Part shown: piece after piece, positions 17,486 to 28,150 of the stretch
Layout: each line of letters begins with the position of its first letter
Numbering within the stretch: the stretch's first letter is position 1
From: Pseudomonas soli
Lineage (GTDB): Bacteria > Pseudomonadota > Gammaproteobacteria > Pseudomonadales > Pseudomonadaceae
Assembly: GCF_900110655.1 (NCBI RefSeq)
Contig: NZ_FOEQ01000001.1
Location: 905,152-969,151, forward strand
Length of the DNA: 64,000 nucleotides
Direction: 5' to 3'
Notes under the pieces: model-generated
Told to the model about the DNA's origin: nothing
Seen by the model: only the letters and a program-made list of their open reading frames with translations
Databases searched by the model: none
Program-made: the position numbers and the translations under genes

Positions 17486-17510
17486 CTATCGCCGGCAAGC
17501 CGGCTCCCAC
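17486..17510. repeat. Single REP-like copy
   Basis: CTATCGCCGGCAAGCCGGC followed by TCCCAC. Unpaired copy of the variant form. Confidence 0.75.
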
Positions 17511-17552
17511 AGGTCAGGTGTGTAACAGCTTGCTGGCGACGAGATCATTGGG

Positions 17553-17891
17553 TCAGGTTTCGGGATGGAACTGATAATCCCCAAGGTTCCGGCAACGTTC
17601 ACCATTGATCCGACGCAACTGCGCCTGCAGGTGCAGGCACCAGATCTGCGGATCTTCAGCGACCTGATAGCCATGGAGGGTGAGGCTGTCGACGATGGCA
17701 TTCATCACCGATTCGGCGACCATCGGCCCGTGGAACGGGCCCTGGGCCTTGATCGCCGAGGGTTGTTCACCGGCCATGCCGGCGGCGAACAGCAAGGTCC
17801 ACATGCCATTGTCGCCGGCCAGCGGACGGATGCTGCATTCGATGCGGGTCACCAGGCCCAGGCACTGGCGGGTGAGGCTGAGGTTGCGCAT
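17553..17891 (-). CDS. Hypothetical protein, 112 aa
   Basis: I do not recognise a domain. A 112-residue soluble protein, MRNLSLTRQCLGLVTRIECSIRP..., with several Cys and the segment VMNAIVDSLTLHGYQVAEDPQIW. No signal peptide. It lies between the YqhA gene and the Lon-like protease on the same strand, the position of PA4575 as I recall the P. aeruginosa order, so it is a conserved pseudomonad gene rather than a chance frame. Confidence 0.7.
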   Translation of the reverse strand: MRNLSLTRQCLGLVTRIECSIRPLAGDNGMWTLLFAAGMAGEQPSAIKAQGPFHGPMVAESVMNAIVDSLTLHGYQVAEDPQIWCLHLQAQLRRINGERCRNLGDYQFHPET

Positions 17892-18005
17892 GGCGGCGTC
17901 CCCTCTGTAAAGCCCTGTTCAGCCTGAAACCTTCAGGCTGTTTCCATCCTGAACCCTGATAACGTCCTTAAGTTCCACTGTAGCCGACCTAAGGAAAAAG
18001 TTGGA

Positions 18006-18048
18006 AAACTGGCGCTGAACGGTAGCACTTCGCCGCTAGCGCCAGTTT
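18006..18048 (-). terminator. Terminator after the Lon-like protease gene
   Basis: AAACTGGCGCT (18006-18016) pairs perfectly with AGCGCCAGTTT (18038-18048) around a 21-base loop, just past the stop at 18055; TTTCC and CTTTTTCC follow on the minus strand. Confidence 0.7.
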
Positions 18049-18054
18049 ATTGAC

Positions 18055-20493
18055 TTACGCAGGCTTGGCCTGGGTGATGACCTCCTCCAGGCGCTCTTTC
18101 TCGGCTTCCTTGATTTCTTCCTCGCTGATCATCTCGGCGATCACCCGCAGGCGCTCGACCACCCGGGCGTTGACACTGCCCTCGGCGAATTCGCCCTTGT
18201 CATCCATCTCGCCGGCCTCCTCGCCCACCAGCAGGCTCAAGGCTTCGTCGGCCTGGCTGACGGCATAGACATGGAAACGACCAGCCTCGACCGCCTGCAC
18301 CACCCGCTCGTCGAGCATCAGCGTGGCGACGTTGGCACGCGGGATGATCACCCCTTGTTCACCGGTCAGGCCACGGGCTTCACAAAGTCGGAAGAAGCCT
18401 TCGATCTTCTCGTTGACCCCACCGACCGCCTGCACCTCGCCAAACTGGTTGATCGAGCCGGTAATGGCAAAGCACTGCTTCAGCGGCGTACGCGACAACG
18501 CCGAGATCAGCGTGCATGCCTCGCCCAGCGAGGCGCTGTCGCCGTCGACATAGCCATAGGACTGCTCCAGCGCGATGCTCGCCGAGATCGCCAGGGGAAA
18601 CTCCTGGGCATAGCGGCTGCCCAGGTAGCCGGTGAGGATCATCACCCCCTTGGAGTGGATCGGCTGCCCCAGGTTGACCTCGCGCTCGATGTCGACGATG
18701 CCACTGCCGCCCGGGTAGACGGTGGCGGAAATCCGCGCCGGCATGCCGAACGCCGAATCGCCGACCTCGAGCACGGTCAAGCCGTTGCACTTGCCGATCG
18801 CCGCGCCTTCGGTGTCAATCAGGATGATCCCGGCGAGCATGTCGTCTAGCACCCGCTGCGACACCCGCCCGGTGCGCTGGGCCTTGGCCTTCAGGGCGCG
18901 CTCGATGTGACCGGCGTCGGTCATGCTCTCGCTGGCCAGCTGGCGGATGAAGTCGGCCTCGCTGACCAGCTGGAACAAGTCGCCGATGCGCGCCGACAGC
19001 CGCGACTGGTTCTCGGCCAGGCGCGCGCTGTAGGTGGCCAGGCGCGCCACTGCATCGCTGGTCAGCGGCGCCATGCCTTCCTCGTTGGTGCGGGTGCGCA
19101 GCAACTGGGCGAACTGCTCCAGGTTCTCGTCGACCATGGGCATGTCTTCATCGAAGTCCACGAGCACCCGGAACATCTCCTGGAAGTCCGGGTCATGGTC
19201 CTGCAGCGCATAGTACAGTTGGCGCGAGCCAATGATCACCAGCTTGACGCTGAGCGGGATCATCTGTGGCGTCAGGCTCACCGTGGCGACACGGCCCAGT
19301 TCGCCCAGCGGCGACTCCATCTTCAGCTTGCGCGACTGCAAGGCACGCTTCAGGGCGTCCCAGACAAAGGGCTCGCCGAGCATCTTCTCGGCTTCGAGAA
19401 TCAAGAAGCCGCCATTGGCGCGGTGCAACGCACCGGCGCGAAGCTGGCGATAGGAGGTGTACAAAGCGCCCTGGTCGGTGCTGTATTCGATGCGACCGAA
19501 CAGATTGTCGTAGGTCGGATGCGGCTCGAACACCACCGGCGCCCCGCCTTTGCCCGGGTGGCCGACCACCAGGTTGGGGGCGTATTGCTCCTCGAGCATC
19601 TTGCGCGCCACCGCGTCGGTCTTGCTGTCATCGACCAATTGTTCGACGACAGTCCGCAGCAGGTTCAACTGCACCGATTGCAGATAGGCGCACACTGCGG
19701 CGTTTTCTGCGTACTTTTCCGATAACGGCGCCAGCAGCGGCTGTAGAGCAAGGGTGATGGTCTCCTCGTTGAGCTGGCGCAACTGGTTGTTCGATTCACG
19801 CTTCCATTGCGGCAGGCTGGAGAGCTCCTCGTTCAAACGCTCCTCGAGCTCGGCGATGTCCTCGTGGAAGCGCTCGCGCAATTGCTCAGGCAGTTGAGCG
19901 AATTCAGCTTCGTCCAGCGCCTTGCCATCGGCCATGGGGGTAAAGGCGACATTGCTGCTGTCGCGGTATAGCGCCACATCCTTCTCCAGCGAGGCGCGCT
20001 CGATCACATCCAGTGCCCGGTCATAGCGCTGGTTGAAGGCGCGGTCGATGGCGCTTTTCTTCTGCTGGTAGGAAGGGTGCTCGAACACCGCCGGGAACGT
20101 AGCCAACAGGTTGTCGATCAGGCCGTTCATGTCGCTGATGAACTCATGGGCGCTGCCAGCCGGCAGTTCCAGCGCGCGTGGCTCGCGCGAGTCCTCGAAG
20201 TTGTTGACATACAACCAGTCGGCCGGGGTGTGCTGGCGCTTGCCTTCGGCCTTGAGGTAACGCTTGACGAAGGAGAAACGGCCCGTACCGGGCTCGCCCA
20301 TCACATACACGTTGTAACCGGGACGCGGCATGGCCACGCCGAACTGCAGGGCCTCGACAGCACGTTCCTGGCCCAGCACACCACGAAATGGCTCCAGATC
20401 GTCGGTATTGGAAAAAGCAAACTGTTCAGCGGAGAAACGCCGGGTCAGGGCTTCTGGCGCGAGACGCAGGCGCGAGGCGACAGGATCGGGCAT
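18055..20493 (-). CDS. Lon-like ATP-dependent protease (S16 family)
   Basis: An 812-residue AAA+ protease of the proteobacterial Lon-like (AAA_32 plus Lon proteolytic domain) type, not classical Lon, as it lacks the N-terminal substrate domain. The P-loop is GEPGTGRF at 66-73 with Arg where Lys is usual. A long helical insertion covers about 100-320. The C-terminal Ser-Lys protease domain has the dyad Ser653 (GDGDSASLG region) and Lys696 (GGVNEKIEGF), 43 residues apart, as in E. coli Lon (679/722). Expected role is cytoplasmic protein quality control or regulatory proteolysis. PA4576 is the likely counterpart. Confidence 0.93.
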   Translation of the reverse strand: MPDPVASRLRLAPEALTRRFSAEQFAFSNTDDLEPFRGVLGQERAVEALQFGVAMPRPGYNVYVMGEPGTGRFSFVKRYLKAEGKRQHTPADWLYVNNFEDSREPRALELPAGSAHEFISDMNGLIDNLLATFPAVFEHPSYQQKKSAIDRAFNQRYDRALDVIERASLEKDVALYRDSSNVAFTPMADGKALDEAEFAQLPEQLRERFHEDIAELEERLNEELSSLPQWKRESNNQLRQLNEETITLALQPLLAPLSEKYAENAAVCAYLQSVQLNLLRTVVEQLVDDSKTDAVARKMLEEQYAPNLVVGHPGKGGAPVVFEPHPTYDNLFGRIEYSTDQGALYTSYRQLRAGALHRANGGFLILEAEKMLGEPFVWDALKRALQSRKLKMESPLGELGRVATVSLTPQMIPLSVKLVIIGSRQLYYALQDHDPDFQEMFRVLVDFDEDMPMVDENLEQFAQLLRTRTNEEGMAPLTSDAVARLATYSARLAENQSRLSARIGDLFQLVSEADFIRQLASESMTDAGHIERALKAKAQRTGRVSQRVLDDMLAGIILIDTEGAAIGKCNGLTVLEVGDSAFGMPARISATVYPGGSGIVDIEREVNLGQPIHSKGVMILTGYLGSRYAQEFPLAISASIALEQSYGYVDGDSASLGEACTLISALSRTPLKQCFAITGSINQFGEVQAVGGVNEKIEGFFRLCEARGLTGEQGVIIPRANVATLMLDERVVQAVEAGRFHVYAVSQADEALSLLVGEEAGEMDDKGEFAEGSVNARVVERLRVIAEMISEEEIKEAEKERLEEVITQAKPA

Positions 20494-20747
20494 TGGGTTT
20501 CCTTACTTCGGCGGGGCGGATGAAAGGCATTCTGGCGCTGCCAGCGCGTAGCGGCAAGGCTCCGTGGGACTTTATGTCACAGCCCAAGCCTGGCCATCAC
20601 GCAAGCAATTTTTCGCAATAAACAACGCAACCTTTGGATCGTGCCTAAACTCCAAGCTGCGCAGGAGGATGGAAATCCTCTCGCACTGGCAACTGCGTTG
20701 CCAGAAACCTGACCATTGGTACGTCACTTGAGAAAGAGAACATCGCT

Positions 20748-21236
20748 ATGAAACGGATTCTTCTGGGTACTCTGTTCGCCGCTGTCTCGATCAACGCCAT
20801 GGCTGAAGCGCCAGGCGGCCCGAACTGCGGCTGGGGCAACCTGCTGTTCGAGGGCCAGCGCGGCACGCCGGCCCACTTCCTGGCCTCCACCACCAACGGC
20901 ACTTCCGGCAACGCAACATTCGGCATGACCTCGGGCACCAATGGCTGCTCGACCAAGGCCGCACTCACCTATGGCGGCAAATCCTGGTTCGCCATGAACG
21001 GCATGATGAACGAGCTCTCCGAAGACATGGCCCAGGGCCAGGGCGAAGCCCTGACCACCTATGCCGTGGTCCTAGGTGTAGCCCCTGAAGACCGCGCGCA
21101 TTTCGCCGCTGTCACCCACGAGCACTTCCAGCAGATCTTCAGCAGCGCCGACGTGACTGCCGAGACTGTCCATTCCAACACCCTGGCGGTGCTCAAGAGC
21201 GACCCGCAGTTGGCCAAGTACGCCACCGAGGCTTGA
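20748..21236 (+). CDS. DUF3015 family exported protein
   Basis: A 162-residue exported protein; signal peptide 1-19 (ending NAMA), mature start EAPGGPNCGWGNLLFEGQRG. It has the DUF3015 pattern with NCGWG and a second Cys in TNGCST. Function unknown; relatives are periplasmic. AAGAGAAC precedes the ATG. It is divergent from the Lon-like protease gene with about 250 bases between, and is followed by a strong terminator. Confidence 0.88.
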   Translation: MKRILLGTLFAAVSINAMAEAPGGPNCGWGNLLFEGQRGTPAHFLASTTNGTSGNATFGMTSGTNGCSTKAALTYGGKSWFAMNGMMNELSEDMAQGQGEALTTYAVVLGVAPEDRAHFAAVTHEHFQQIFSSADVTAETVHSNTLAVLKSDPQLAKYATEA

Positions 21237-21247
21237 GTACCACGCCT

Positions 21248-21272
21248 CCCGCCCCGGCAGCGGGGCGGGTTT
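21248..21272 (+). terminator. Intrinsic terminator after the DUF3015 gene
   Basis: CCCGCCCCG-gcag-CGGGGCGGG followed by TTT, 12 bases after the stop. Confidence 0.85.
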
Positions 21273-21305
21273 GGCGCTTTACCTTTAGGCATCATCAGGA
21301 TGTAG

Positions 21306-23168
21306 TTGCCCGACATGCTCAAACGCCTCGCTTCCCTGGCGCTGATCGTCAGCGCACCGCTTCATGCCGCCCCACAGCTTGACCTGGCCCGCGTCCAGCA
21401 GTTGGCGGCCACGCCCTACTGGATCGCCCTCGGCCATTACGAGACTGCCAAGCTTGGCGGTTGGCGCAGCTATGTGGACGACCCGCGCTTCTTTCTCGCC
21501 GAGGATGGCGCGCATCACCCGGACCAGGAGCTGCAGGCAACGGTCGCCGCGCTCTATGCCCCGGCCAGCCTGGGTGACAAGCATGCCCAGTGCGTGTTCC
21601 CGGCACGGACCCGCTGGCTGCGCGAACAGCTGGCCCTCACCGACCTGCCGAGCCCGGCCTGCCAGGAATTCGATACCTGGTACAAGTCGATCGACCCGCA
21701 CAGCGCGGCGCTGATCTTCCCGGCTGCCTACCTCAACAGCCCGTCGTCGATGTTCGGCCATACGCTGCTGCGCATCGACCAGTCCAATACCCGGCGTGAC
21801 GACACCACGCTGCTGAGCTACGCGATCAATTTCGGCGCCTACATCGAGGGCAGCGACAACAGCATCCTCTATGCCTGGAAAGGCCTGATGGGCGGCTATC
21901 CCGGGTTGTTCGCGATGATGCCCTACCAGGAAAAGCTGTCCGAGTACCGCAGCCTGGAAAACCGTGACCTGTGGGAGTATCAACTGGACCTGACCCCAGA
22001 AGAGACCGGGCGCATGGTCGAGCACGTGTGGGAACTCAAGCAGATCAAGTTCGACTATTTCTTCTTCGACGAAAATTGCTCCTATCGCCTGCTGGAGCTG
22101 TTGCAGGTGGCACGCCCCAGCCTGGACCTGACCTCGCAGTTCCCGCTGACCGCCATCCCGACCGACACCGTGAAGGCGGTGAAACAGTCCGGGCTGGTGG
22201 CGGACGTGCGCTACCGCCCGTCCCGCGAGCGTGAACTGCTGGCCCGTGCCGAGCCGCTGGACCACGTGGAAAAGCAGCAGGTGCTGGCCATCAGCGCCGA
22301 CACCGCGCAGCTGCAGAGCCCCTCCTTCACCGCCCTGCCCCGCGACCGCCAGGCGCTGGTACAGGACGCCGCCTACCGGTTGGAGCGCTACCGCGCCAAC
22401 GGCCAGGAACGCGACCCGGCCCAGGCCGGCCGCAGCTATGAACTGCTCAGGGCGATCAACCGCAACCCGCCGCCGCCATTGCAGATCGAGCGGCCCGGCC
22501 TGCCGGAGGACGGCCACCAGTCGCGAACCTGGCAACTGGGGGTGGGTACCCGTGAGGACCGCGCCTACGCCGAGTATGGCCTGCGCATGGCTTACCACGA
22601 CCTCAACGACAACATGGACAGTTTCCCCCTCGGCGCGCAGATCGAGATCCTGCAGCTCAAGCTGCGTCAGTACGAGGGCAACGACTGGCAGGTACAACGC
22701 CTGGACCTGGCCACCATCCGCTCGCTGACACCGCGCAACGAACTGCTCAAGCCATGGTCGTGGCAGGTCGCGGGCGGCCTGGAGCGCGTGCCGGGCAAGC
22801 ATGACGACGAGGTGCTGGTCAGCCATGTCAACGGCGGCGCCGGCGGTACCTGGCAACTGGGTGACGACTTGCTGGGCTTTGCCCTGGGCACGGTGCGGGT
22901 CGAGCATCACAACGATTTCGCTGAGTTAATCTCGCCCGCCGCCGGGTTCAACGGCGGGCTGCTGTGGCGCAACCCGCTGGGCAACCTGACGCTTGAGGCA
23001 AAGGGTGATTTTTTCACCAACGGCGAAGTACGGCGTAGCGTGAGCCTTAACCAGCAATGGGAGATCAGCCGCGACCTGGGCTTGCGATTGAGTGCTTCAC
23101 GCCAATTCAGCCACCTGGCCACGGCGCAGAACGAGGTGATGCTGGAGTTGAAGTGGTATCAGTACTGA
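21306..23168 (+). CDS. DUF4105 domain envelope protein
   Basis: A 620-residue exported protein of the DUF4105 family. After a signal peptide (MLKRLASLALIVSAPLHA) the central part has SPSSMFGHTLLRID, YAINFGAYIEGSDNSILYAWKGLMGGYPG and FFDENCSYRLLELL, the family core; the last 200 residues are rich in alternating patterns typical of outer-membrane beta strands. Function unknown. Two starts are possible: TTG 21306, at ideal distance (5) from AGGA, or ATG 21315, which gives the cleaner signal peptide. Confidence 0.85.
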   Translation: MPDMLKRLASLALIVSAPLHAAPQLDLARVQQLAATPYWIALGHYETAKLGGWRSYVDDPRFFLAEDGAHHPDQELQATVAALYAPASLGDKHAQCVFPARTRWLREQLALTDLPSPACQEFDTWYKSIDPHSAALIFPAAYLNSPSSMFGHTLLRIDQSNTRRDDTTLLSYAINFGAYIEGSDNSILYAWKGLMGGYPGLFAMMPYQEKLSEYRSLENRDLWEYQLDLTPEETGRMVEHVWELKQIKFDYFFFDENCSYRLLELLQVARPSLDLTSQFPLTAIPTDTVKAVKQSGLVADVRYRPSRERELLARAEPLDHVEKQQVLAISADTAQLQSPSFTALPRDRQALVQDAAYRLERYRANGQERDPAQAGRSYELLRAINRNPPPPLQIERPGLPEDGHQSRTWQLGVGTREDRAYAEYGLRMAYHDLNDNMDSFPLGAQIEILQLKLRQYEGNDWQVQRLDLATIRSLTPRNELLKPWSWQVAGGLERVPGKHDDEVLVSHVNGGAGGTWQLGDDLLGFALGTVRVEHHNDFAELISPAAGFNGGLLWRNPLGNLTLEAKGDFFTNGEVRRSVSLNQQWEISRDLGLRLSASRQFSHLATAQNEVMLELKWYQY

Positions 23169-23283
23169 GCACCTGGGCCGCTTTGCGGTCCCAGTCCCGA
23201 TGCAATCCTTCGACAGCGTTTTGACATCGCGCCAACAATTCCCGACCTAGACTTTGCGGTATCAATCCGAGGGTCCTGTGGTC

Positions 23284-23637
23284 ATGTCGCGGTACTGGTT
23301 AGCCTTGTTTCTCTTGCTGCTGGCGGGTTGCGAAACCACCCATGAACAAATGGTCAACCAGGGCTACCCGCCCGCCTATGCCGACGGCTTCCAGGACGGC
23401 TGCAGCAGCGGTCGCCAGGCCGCCGGGCTGATGGCCGGCGACTTCCGCAAGGATGTCCCGCGCTACCTGAATAACCGCCAGTACGAAAGCGGCTGGGACG
23501 ATGGCTTTCGCCAGTGCCACGCCATGCAGTCCAACGAAGACCTGCGCGAGTATCGCGAACGCTATTGGGACGAGCGTGACCGCGACTGGCAGAAGGAGAA
23601 AGACCAAGGTGCGGCCCGTGCATACCGCCGCAACTGA
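23284..23637 (+). CDS. Small lipoprotein, hypothetical
   Basis: A 117-residue lipoprotein. The signal MSRYWLALFLLLLAGC ends in a lipobox LLAGC with Cys16 as the lipidation site. The mature part is charged, with YADGFQDGCSSGRQAAG and a similar YESGWDDGFRQCHAM, which read like two copies of one G-rich motif, and a very charged C-terminal helix. Function unknown. I chose ATG 23284 over an upstream frame because it starts the signal peptide. Confidence 0.8.
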   Translation: MSRYWLALFLLLLAGCETTHEQMVNQGYPPAYADGFQDGCSSGRQAAGLMAGDFRKDVPRYLNNRQYESGWDDGFRQCHAMQSNEDLREYRERYWDERDRDWQKEKDQGAARAYRRN

Positions 23638-23705
23638 CGTCGTAAATGGACAACTGTTGAAACCCGCAGCCTGCCACCATGGTCTCCAGCACAAGGAGGC
23701 CAACC

Positions 23706-24200
23706 ATGAGCCGAGCATTCGTCAATGAAGACCAGGCCGCCGCCCAGGCCAGCCAGCCGGTCGAGCGCCTGGTCAGCGACCAGCCCAATTACGTCACCGC
23801 CAACGGCCTGGCACAGTTGCAGCAGCGAGTGGCCGCGCTCAATGCATTGCGCGCCGCGCTGCAGGCCGAAGGCGATGCCGACAAGCAGCGGCTGGCCGAT
23901 ACCGAGCGTGACCTGCGCTACTTCACCGCTCGGGTGCAGAGCGCGCAGGTGGTACCTGCTGTAACGTCCACGGAGAAGGTGCAGATCGGCAGCCTGGTGC
24001 GGTTCGTCGATGAACATGACCAGGAGCATCAGGTGCAACTGGTGGGCGAGGATCAGGCCGATGCCGCCCAAGGATTGGTCAACTGGGGCTCGCCGCTGGG
24101 GCAGGCGCTTCTGGGCGCCGGGCCTGGGGATGAAGTGTTGTGGCGACGGCCGGCGGGGGACCAGATGATCGAGGTACTGGCCATTCTGGGTGAGTGCTGA
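23706..24200 (+). CDS. GreA/GreB family elongation factor
   Basis: A 164-residue protein of the Gre family: N-terminal coiled coil (about 38-85, with an acidic tip around EGDADK) and a C-terminal FKBP-like domain (QIGSLVRFVDEHDQEHQVQLVGEDQAD, SPLGQALLGAGPGDEVLW). Gre factors enter the RNA polymerase secondary channel and stimulate cleavage of backtracked RNA. It is a paralogue, not GreA itself: the N-terminal 35 residues differ and conserved coiled-coil residues are partly missing. AAGGAGG upstream supports ATG 23706. Confidence 0.85.
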   Translation: MSRAFVNEDQAAAQASQPVERLVSDQPNYVTANGLAQLQQRVAALNALRAALQAEGDADKQRLADTERDLRYFTARVQSAQVVPAVTSTEKVQIGSLVRFVDEHDQEHQVQLVGEDQADAAQGLVNWGSPLGQALLGAGPGDEVLWRRPAGDQMIEVLAILGEC

Positions 24201-24207
24201 AATCATC

Positions 24208-24245
24208 GCGGCCGCTTCGCGCCCCTTTCGGCGCGAAGCGGCCGC
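24208..24245. terminator. Strong bidirectional terminator (Gre gene and gdhA)
   Basis: A 16-bp perfect stem, GCGGCCGCTTCGCGCC and its inverse, with a 6-base loop CCTTTC, between convergent stops at 24200 and 24257. Confidence 0.85.
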
Positions 24246-24256
24246 AAGTTATCGAA

Positions 24257-25696
<1,440 letters not shown>

Positions 25697-25784
25697 TTAA
25701 TTGGTGCGTTTTCTATAACTGTATACAAGTTTCTCGCTGTACTCGTGAGAGTGCACTTTCTCCCTGCTCTCCCTTAACGCAGCA

Positions 25785-25809
25785 ATCGCGGGGCAAGCCC
25801 GCTCCCACG
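25785..25809. repeat. Single REP copy
   Basis: ATCGCGGGGCAAGCCCGC plus TCCCACG between the gdhA 5' region and the ettA terminator. Confidence 0.85.
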
Positions 25810-25838
25810 CAGCCCTTCTCATCCCTGAAAGCCAGGCA

Positions 25839-25865
25839 CAAAAATGGGGCCCCTGAGGGCCCCAT
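25839..25865 (-). terminator. Intrinsic terminator after ettA
   Basis: ATGGGGCCC-ctga-GGGCCCCAT, 9-bp stem, with TTTTTG following on the minus strand. Confidence 0.88.
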
Positions 25866-25886
25866 CGTTGTGCAGCAAAAACCGGC

Positions 25887-27554
25887 TTACTGGGCCAGTT
25901 TCTTGTGACGCACGCGGTGCGGCTGGGCAGCGGCGTCGCCCAGGCGCTTCTTGCGATCGGCTTCGTACTCGGTGTAGTTGCCTTCGAAGAACACCACGCT
26001 GGAATCGTCTTCGTACGCCAGGATGTGAGTGGCCACACGGTCCAGGAACCAACGGTCGTGGGAAATCACGATGGCGGCGCCCGGGAAGTCCAGCAAAGCT
26101 TCCTCGAGCGAACGCAGGGTTTCGACGTCGAGGTCGTTGGACGGTTCGTCGAGCAGCAGGACGTTGCCGCCCTCCTTCAGGGTCAGGGCCAGGTGCAGGC
26201 GGCCACGCTCACCACCGGAGAGGTCCTTGACGAACTTCTGCTGGTCGCCGCCCTTGAAGTTGAAGCGGCCGACGTAGGTGCGCGACGGGATCTCGTAGCT
26301 GCCGATGCGGATCTGGTCGGAGCCGTCGGAGATCTGCTGGAACACGGTCTTGCTGCCGTCCAGGTCTTCGCGGCTCTGGTCGACGCAGGCCAGCTGCACG
26401 GTTTCACCGATCTCGATGCTGCCCGAGTCCGGCTGCTCCTTGCCCATCAGCATGCGGAACAGGGTCGATTTACCGGCACCGTTACCACCGATCACGCCGA
26501 CGATGGCGCCCTTGGGCATGGCGAACGACAGGTTGTCGATCAGCACGCGATCGCCATAGCCCTTGGTGACGTTCTTGAACTCGATGACCTTGTCGCCCAG
26601 GCGCGGACCGGCCGGGATGTAGATCTCGTTGGTCTCGCTGCGCTTCTGGAATTCCTGCGACTGCATCTCTTCGAAGCGCTGCAGACGGGCCTTGGACTTG
26701 GACTGGCGGGCCTTGGCGCCTTTGCGCACCCACTCCAGTTCCTCTTTCATGGCCTTCTCGTGGGCGCTCTGCTGCTTGGATTCCTGCGCCAGACGGTCCG
26801 ACTTGGCTTCCAGCCAGCCCGAATAGTTGCCTTCGTACGGGATGCCGGCGCCGCGGTCCAGTTCGAGGATCCAGCCGGCGACGTTGTCGAGGAAGTAACG
26901 GTCGTGGGTGATTGCCACCACGGTACCGGGGAAGTCGTGCAGGAAGCGCTCCAGCCAGGCTACCGAGTCGGCGTCCAGGTGGTTGGTCGGTTCGTCGAGC
27001 AGCAGCATGTCCGGGGCCGACAGCAGCAGGCGGCACAGGGCCACGCGGCGCTTCTCGCCACCGGACAGGTGCTCGATCTTCGCCTCCCAGGCCGGCAGGC
27101 GCAGGGCATCGGCGGCGACGTCCAGCTGGCGCTCGAGGTTGTGACCGTCGGCGGCCTGCAGGATGGCCTCGAGCTTGGCCTGTTCGGCGGCCAGCTTGTC
27201 GAAGTCGGCATCCGGGTCGGCGTAAGCGGCGTAGACCTCGTCCAGGCGGGCCTGGGCGTCCTTGATCACGCTGACCGCTTCCTCGACCACTTCACGCACG
27301 GTCTTGCTCGGGTCCAACTGCGGCTCCTGGGGCAGGTAGCCGACGTTGATGTCGGGCATCGGACGGGCTTCGCCGTCGAATTCCTTGTCGACGCCCGCCA
27401 TGATCCGCAGCAGGGTCGATTTACCAGCGCCGTTCAGGCCCAGCACGCCGATCTTGGCTCCCGGGAAGAACGACAGGGAAATATTCTTGAGAATTTCCCG
27501 CTTCGGCGGCACGACCTTGCTCAGCCGATGCATGGTGTAGACGTATTGAGCCAA
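25887..27554 (-). CDS. ettA: Energy-dependent translational throttle protein EttA (ABC-F)
   Basis: A 555-residue ABC-F ATPase, the same length as E. coli EttA, that binds the ribosomal E site and gates entry to elongation by ADP/ATP ratio. It has two ABC domains, each with Walker A (GLNGAGKST, GGNGAGKST) and signature (LSGGEKRR, LSGGERGR), joined by the P-site tRNA interaction linker with the Arg/Lys-rich ARQSKSKARLQRF. The start is TTG 27554 (then AQYVYTMHR), with GAGGG 7 bases upstream; no ATG is available at the conserved N terminus. Confidence 0.95.
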   Translation of the reverse strand: MAQYVYTMHRLSKVVPPKREILKNISLSFFPGAKIGVLGLNGAGKSTLLRIMAGVDKEFDGEARPMPDINVGYLPQEPQLDPSKTVREVVEEAVSVIKDAQARLDEVYAAYADPDADFDKLAAEQAKLEAILQAADGHNLERQLDVAADALRLPAWEAKIEHLSGGEKRRVALCRLLLSAPDMLLLDEPTNHLDADSVAWLERFLHDFPGTVVAITHDRYFLDNVAGWILELDRGAGIPYEGNYSGWLEAKSDRLAQESKQQSAHEKAMKEELEWVRKGAKARQSKSKARLQRFEEMQSQEFQKRSETNEIYIPAGPRLGDKVIEFKNVTKGYGDRVLIDNLSFAMPKGAIVGVIGGNGAGKSTLFRMLMGKEQPDSGSIEIGETVQLACVDQSREDLDGSKTVFQQISDGSDQIRIGSYEIPSRTYVGRFNFKGGDQQKFVKDLSGGERGRLHLALTLKEGGNVLLLDEPSNDLDVETLRSLEEALLDFPGAAIVISHDRWFLDRVATHILAYEDDSSVVFFEGNYTEYEADRKKRLGDAAAQPHRVRHKKLAQ

Positions 27555-27700
27555 AACCAAGCCCTCTATCAGATAGGTAAATACACGCGCCCCGGCATTG
27601 GCCAGGGGATGTGATTACGGGGTCATTGAATAAAGTGGGCCATTCTACGCCAAGTCGCGGCGTTGCACAGATGGGGTAGATGGCGGGGCCGCCCGGCGGC

Positions 27701-27752
27701 CTTCGCGGGGCAAGCCCGCGCCCACGCCGGCACGGGTGGGGCGGGCTTGGCG
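27701..27752. repeat. REP-like pair
   Basis: CTTCGCGGGGCAAGCCCGCG followed by CCCACGCCGG, facing GGGTGGGGCGGGCTTGGCGC; degenerate REP pair in the gap between the 130-aa gene and ettA. Confidence 0.7.
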
Positions 27753-27757
27753 CAGGC

Positions 27758-28150
27758 TCAGACGTGCGACTGCCTGGCCTTGCCACGCGGCAGGCGGCAA
27801 CGGTCCGATTGCTCGGCCAGGCGCGCGGCCCAGGCGGACTTGACGCTGAAGCCGCCACTGCGGGCAGGTTTGCCAGCCGGCTTGCTCACGGTCTTGGCAG
27901 GCGCGGCAGTGGGCTTGGCGGTGGGTTGTGCGGCAACCTGGGCGACCGGCTCGGCGGCAGCCTTGGCCGACTTGCGCAGCTCGGCCAGCGACGGCGTCTT
28001 GTTGGCACTGGCGGCAGCCGCGTCCGGCTTGGCCAGCGAGCGCTGGCAGGTCTTGCAGGATACGTCCTCGGCCAAGGCAGTGCTGACCAGCGTCTGACTG
28101 CTACGCCCGCAGGCGGAATCGAGGCCATTGGTGGAATAGTGGGTAACCAA
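27758..28150 (-). CDS. Hypothetical protein with Ala/Pro/Lys-rich linker, 130 aa
   Basis: I do not recognise it. The N-terminal 45 residues (MVTHYSTNGLDSACGRSSQTL...) hold Cys14 and a CKTC pair at about 32-35, possibly metal-binding. Residues about 46-100 are low-complexity Ala, Pro, Lys and Thr; the C terminus is basic (RLAEQSDRCRLPRGKARQSHV). No signal peptide. It probably is real, because the frame has typical codon use and a conserved-looking N terminus, but could be shorter. It is divergent from morA. Confidence 0.6.
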   Translation of the reverse strand: MVTHYSTNGLDSACGRSSQTLVSTALAEDVSCKTCQRSLAKPDAAAASANKTPSLAELRKSAKAAAEPVAQVAAQPTAKPTAAPAKTVSKPAGKPARSGGFSVKSAWAARLAEQSDRCRLPRGKARQSHV

